Part shown: piece after piece, positions 4,563-6,478 of the stretch | Layout: every line of letters starts with the position of its first letter | Numbering within the stretch: the stretch's first letter is position 1 | Assembly: GCA_902766305.1 (NCBI GenBank) | Contig: CACXDE010000307.1 | Span: 1-6,478 of the forward strand | Length of the DNA stretch: 6,478 nucleotides | Direction of reading: 5' to 3' | Source: an uncultured Ruminococcus sp. | Lineage (GTDB): Bacteria; Bacillota; Clostridia; Oscillospirales; Acutalibacteraceae | Position numbers and translations under genes: made by a program | The notes under the pieces: model-generated | The model's database searches: none | The model's input: only the letters and a program-made list of their open reading frames with translations | What the model was told of the DNA's origin: nothing

Positions 4563-5948
4563 ATGATTGATCGCAGATATAAAAAATCATATTCAAAAAG
4601 AAGAAAATATTCCAATTCTTTGATGGGAATGCCGCCGCTTCTGAGTGTGGATGATAACAAGCCTGTATCGTATAAGCAGCAGATTGCGGTAATGGGCATT
4701 GTACTTCTTATATGCGGGGCTTTGTTTGCCTGTGTTTACCTTTTTTTGTTTTTAGCGTCCGGTCAGTCAGAAGGTGAGGATCAGACCCCGGCGCAGGCTT
4801 CTTCTGCATCAGCAAGTAAAAAGAGTAATGAATCAAGTGAAAAAAAGAAAACGGATCTGCCTAAAAAGCGTGTCACTAAGATAACAGCTGCTAATATGGC
4901 AGTACTGAGAGATATGACAACTGTAACAAAGGAAAGTGAAGACGTTTACAAGGGTTCTCTTATACTTGTGAACAAAGATTATCCCAGCAGACTTGACGGA
5001 GAAAATGTTGAGCTTATGCTGGATCATCTTACGGATGACTATACGTTATCGTATTTTACTGTTGGCTTTGCCGTAGATATGATAGATCCTTTTAACAGTA
5101 TGATGAAGGATTTTTCTGATCAGTACGGTGATACAGATATCCTCGTTTCATGCGGATACCGCAGCTATGAGACTCAGCAGGAGCTTATGGAAAATGAAAA
5201 GGAGCTTAACAGCGATGATGATTCTGAAAGCGATAATACGGCGGAAAAATGGGTAGCGCCTCCCGGTTACAGTGAACATCAGACAGGTCTTGCACTTGAT
5301 TTTGACCTGAACCTTTCAGACGGGGGCAAGATCGGAATAAATTACGATGGGAACGGAGTTTATTCCTGGCTTAACGAAAATTGCAGCGATTACGGGTTTA
5401 TTATAAGATACCGTGAAGGTAAGGAGAGCATAACAGGCTATGAATATGAACCCTGGCATTTCCGCTATGTCGGACTTCCTCATGCACAGTATATAGAGGA
5501 TCATGGCATAACGCTTGAGGAATATCTTGATATTCTTAGTGACAGACGGGATGATAATGCGATATTGATGCAGGATCACGACGGAATATATTGGTGTATA
5601 TATTATGTTCCGGCAAGTGCTGAGGGCAGTACCGACATACCCGTACCTAAGAATTATGAATATACCATATCGGGTGATAACAGAGTAAATGATGATTCTG
5701 ACGGCAGCGGAGGATTCATTGTTACTGTCAAAATCGGAGATCATGTTGAGGAAGTGCCGGAACCTTCCGTACCAGAAAGCACTGAGGAAAGCAGCAGCGA
5801 ATCATCAGAAGTGGTATCAGAAACAGAGAATAGTGACCAGCAGCAGGAAAGTCAGGAGCAAAGCAAAGAAAATGTAACAGTAATATCTATCCCGGAGGAG
5901 ACTGAGTCGAAAGCTGAATATATCTTTGATCCGCTTGAGGGAATATGA
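4563..5948 (+). CDS. Membrane-anchored VanY-type D-alanyl-D-alanine carboxypeptidase (peptidase family M15)
   Basis: A 461-residue protein. A basic cytoplasmic start (1-40) precedes one membrane segment (about 41-65), a Ser/Lys-rich linker (70-105) and an extracellular M15 catalytic domain (about 130-325). The motif SEHQTGLALD gives zinc ligands His239 and Asp246; EPWHFRYVG gives catalytic Glu296 and zinc ligand His299; CGYRSYETQ (Arg200, Gln205 region) matches the substrate-binding segment. The enzyme should remove the terminal D-Ala from peptidoglycan pentapeptides outside the membrane. Beyond the catalytic domain is an unassigned 65-residue region (about 330-395, rich in Tyr and Asp) and then a Ser/Glu/Gln-rich acidic tail (396-448) ending FDPLEGI. 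AGAGG (4551-4555) is 7 bases before the ATG. It has its own promoter region after the operon terminator. No vanR/S or ligase genes are visible, so a resistance role is not indicated. Confidence 0.92.
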   Translation: MIDRRYKKSYSKRRKYSNSLMGMPPLLSVDDNKPVSYKQQIAVMGIVLLICGALFACVYLFLFLASGQSEGEDQTPAQASSASASKKSNESSEKKKTDLPKKRVTKITAANMAVLRDMTTVTKESEDVYKGSLILVNKDYPSRLDGENVELMLDHLTDDYTLSYFTVGFAVDMIDPFNSMMKDFSDQYGDTDILVSCGYRSYETQQELMENEKELNSDDDSESDNTAEKWVAPPGYSEHQTGLALDFDLNLSDGGKIGINYDGNGVYSWLNENCSDYGFIIRYREGKESITGYEYEPWHFRYVGLPHAQYIEDHGITLEEYLDILSDRRDDNAILMQDHDGIYWCIYYVPASAEGSTDIPVPKNYEYTISGDNRVNDDSDGSGGFIVTVKIGDHVEEVPEPSVPESTEESSSESSEVVSETENSDQQQESQEQSKENVTVISIPEETESKAEYIFDPLEGI

Positions 5949-5952
5949 AATG

Positions 5953-5983
5953 ATACCGCCTTCCAGAAAGTGGAGGGCGGTAT
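5953..5983. terminator. Bidirectional terminator hairpin between convergent genes
   Basis: ATACCGCCTTCCA (5953-5965) pairs with TGGAGGGCGGTAT (5971-5983) around the loop GAAAG: 13 pairs with one G-U. It lies 4 bases after the carboxypeptidase stop and 6 bases beyond the minus-strand stop, so it can serve both genes. Neither side has a T run directly after the stem; the nearest plus-strand run is about 11 bases further on (5995-6001). Confidence 0.65.
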
Positions 5984-5989
5984 AACTGA

Positions 5990-6478
5990 TTATGATTTTT
6001 TGAATTTTAATTTATCGAGCGCAGCAGCAAGGATAATAAAAAGTATACTGCTGAGAACAGATTGTATAATATTTGTCGGTATGTCTGCAAGCGCTGCAAT
6101 CAGCGATGCTTCAAAGGGTGTTCCCGAGAGAATGTCTATCGCTGCCCCGGCTGCATAATATCCGCCGACGCATATGAGCGCAGCAGGTATAAGCACAATA
6201 AGATTGCGGCGTGTCAGTATCTTATTTCCTTTTGAGGAAAATATTGCTGCTGTCAGAGATTTTATAATTACAGTCGGCAGAACATATACTGCATAGCCCG
6301 ATATGTAATCTGATAAACCGGCACCTATCGCCGAAGCTGCTATTGCATATGGTGCAGGAAGTACCGCAGCAGCAAGGTATATCAAACCATCGCCTATATG
6401 TACATAGCCTTGATGTGTAGGAATGTGTACAAAGGCTGTAAGCACTAAGATCAGCGATGCAAATACTGCCGCTGTTAC
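5990..6478 (-). CDS. ECF transporter S component (TIGR04002-like), 5' end cut by the window
   Basis: The 162 residues visible are almost entirely hydrophobic, with about five to six membrane helices, small-residue-rich segments and a basic KLKFKKS end. The HIPTHQGYVHIGDGLIYLAA segment, including H27-I-G-D30-G of the visible part, is characteristic of vitamin-type ECF substrate-binding subunits of this group, which capture a small ligand at the membrane and dock with a shared energising module (EcfA/A'/T). The reading frame stays open to the window edge (VTAAVFASLILV...), and this upstream part completes the first helix, so the true start is beyond 6478; a GTG at 6445 is inside that helix. The substrate cannot be assigned, and no riboswitch or ECF ATPase gene is in view. 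The gene is convergent with the carboxypeptidase and probably unrelated to the pilus cluster. Confidence 0.8.
   Translation of the reverse strand, partial: VTAAVFASLILVLTAFVHIPTHQGYVHIGDGLIYLAAAVLPAPYAIAASAIGAGLSDYISGYAVYVLPTVIIKSLTAAIFSSKGNKILTRRNLIVLIPAALICVGGYYAAGAAIDILSGTPFEASLIAALADIPTNIIQSVLSSILFIILAAALDKLKFKKS

Noticed and set aside
4563..5948. Part of a vancomycin-resistance cluster
   Set aside because: The protein has VanY-type catalytic motifs, but no VanR/VanS, VanH, ligase or VanX gene is in the window. Chromosomal M15 carboxypeptidases of this type are common in Firmicutes and serve normal wall turnover.
5970..6158. A 62-codon plus-strand open frame downstream of the carboxypeptidase
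   Set aside because: It starts in the terminator hairpin loop and is antisense to the ECF S component, whose membrane helices and signature motif are clear.

Overview
This 6.5 kb window most resembles a low-to-moderate GC Gram-positive gut or rumen Firmicute. Ruminococcus or a close relative in the Clostridia is my best guess. The pointers are a sortase-assembled pilus locus, a PD-(D/E)XK 'Rpn/transposase-like' protein with Glu-Gly-Lys-Ala repeats, heptamer intergenic repeats, and an ECF-type S component. The genus is inferred from gene style, not proven.

Layout. At 1-150 is the tail of an LPXTG (LPGTG) surface protein, most likely the major pilin of the locus. It is followed by a heptamer repeat (155-189) and a two-hairpin element (228-291). 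A 309-residue Rpn-family nuclease-like gene (313-1242) comes next, and then a second copy of the two-hairpin element (1254-1313). Two overlapping class C (pilin-polymerising) sortase genes (1337-2236, 2233-3132) and a second pilin-like protein with a CnaB/SpaA domain (3145-4365) form a tight operon ended by a terminator (4376-4415). A separate promoter region (4479-4537) precedes a membrane-anchored VanY-type M15 D,D-carboxypeptidase (4563-5948). A strong hairpin (5953-5983) separates it from a convergent, window-truncated ECF transporter S component on the minus strand (5990-6478).

How the genes work together. Pilin, sortase, sortase, accessory pilin is the classic set for covalent pilus assembly: the sortases cleave the sorting signals and join pilins into a fibre. 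The VanY-type enzyme could trim peptidoglycan stem peptides at the wall where such fibres are anchored, but its own promoter and the preceding terminator mean the link is only positional.

The unusual part is 228-1313. An Rpn-type gene sits inside the pilus locus between 48-bp direct repeats. Their 18-nt hairpin arms are identical and the only three differences lie in the 5-nt loop. The Rpn gene also has a strong internal Shine-Dalgarno and an in-frame ATG that would give a separate 77-residue C-terminal protein, as in the E. coli RpnA/RpnS toxin-antitoxin arrangement. The accessory pilin lacks an LPXTG motif, both sortases appear to lack the usual DP(F/W) lid motif, and the first sortase has a TTG start with its Shine-Dalgarno inside a small hairpin.
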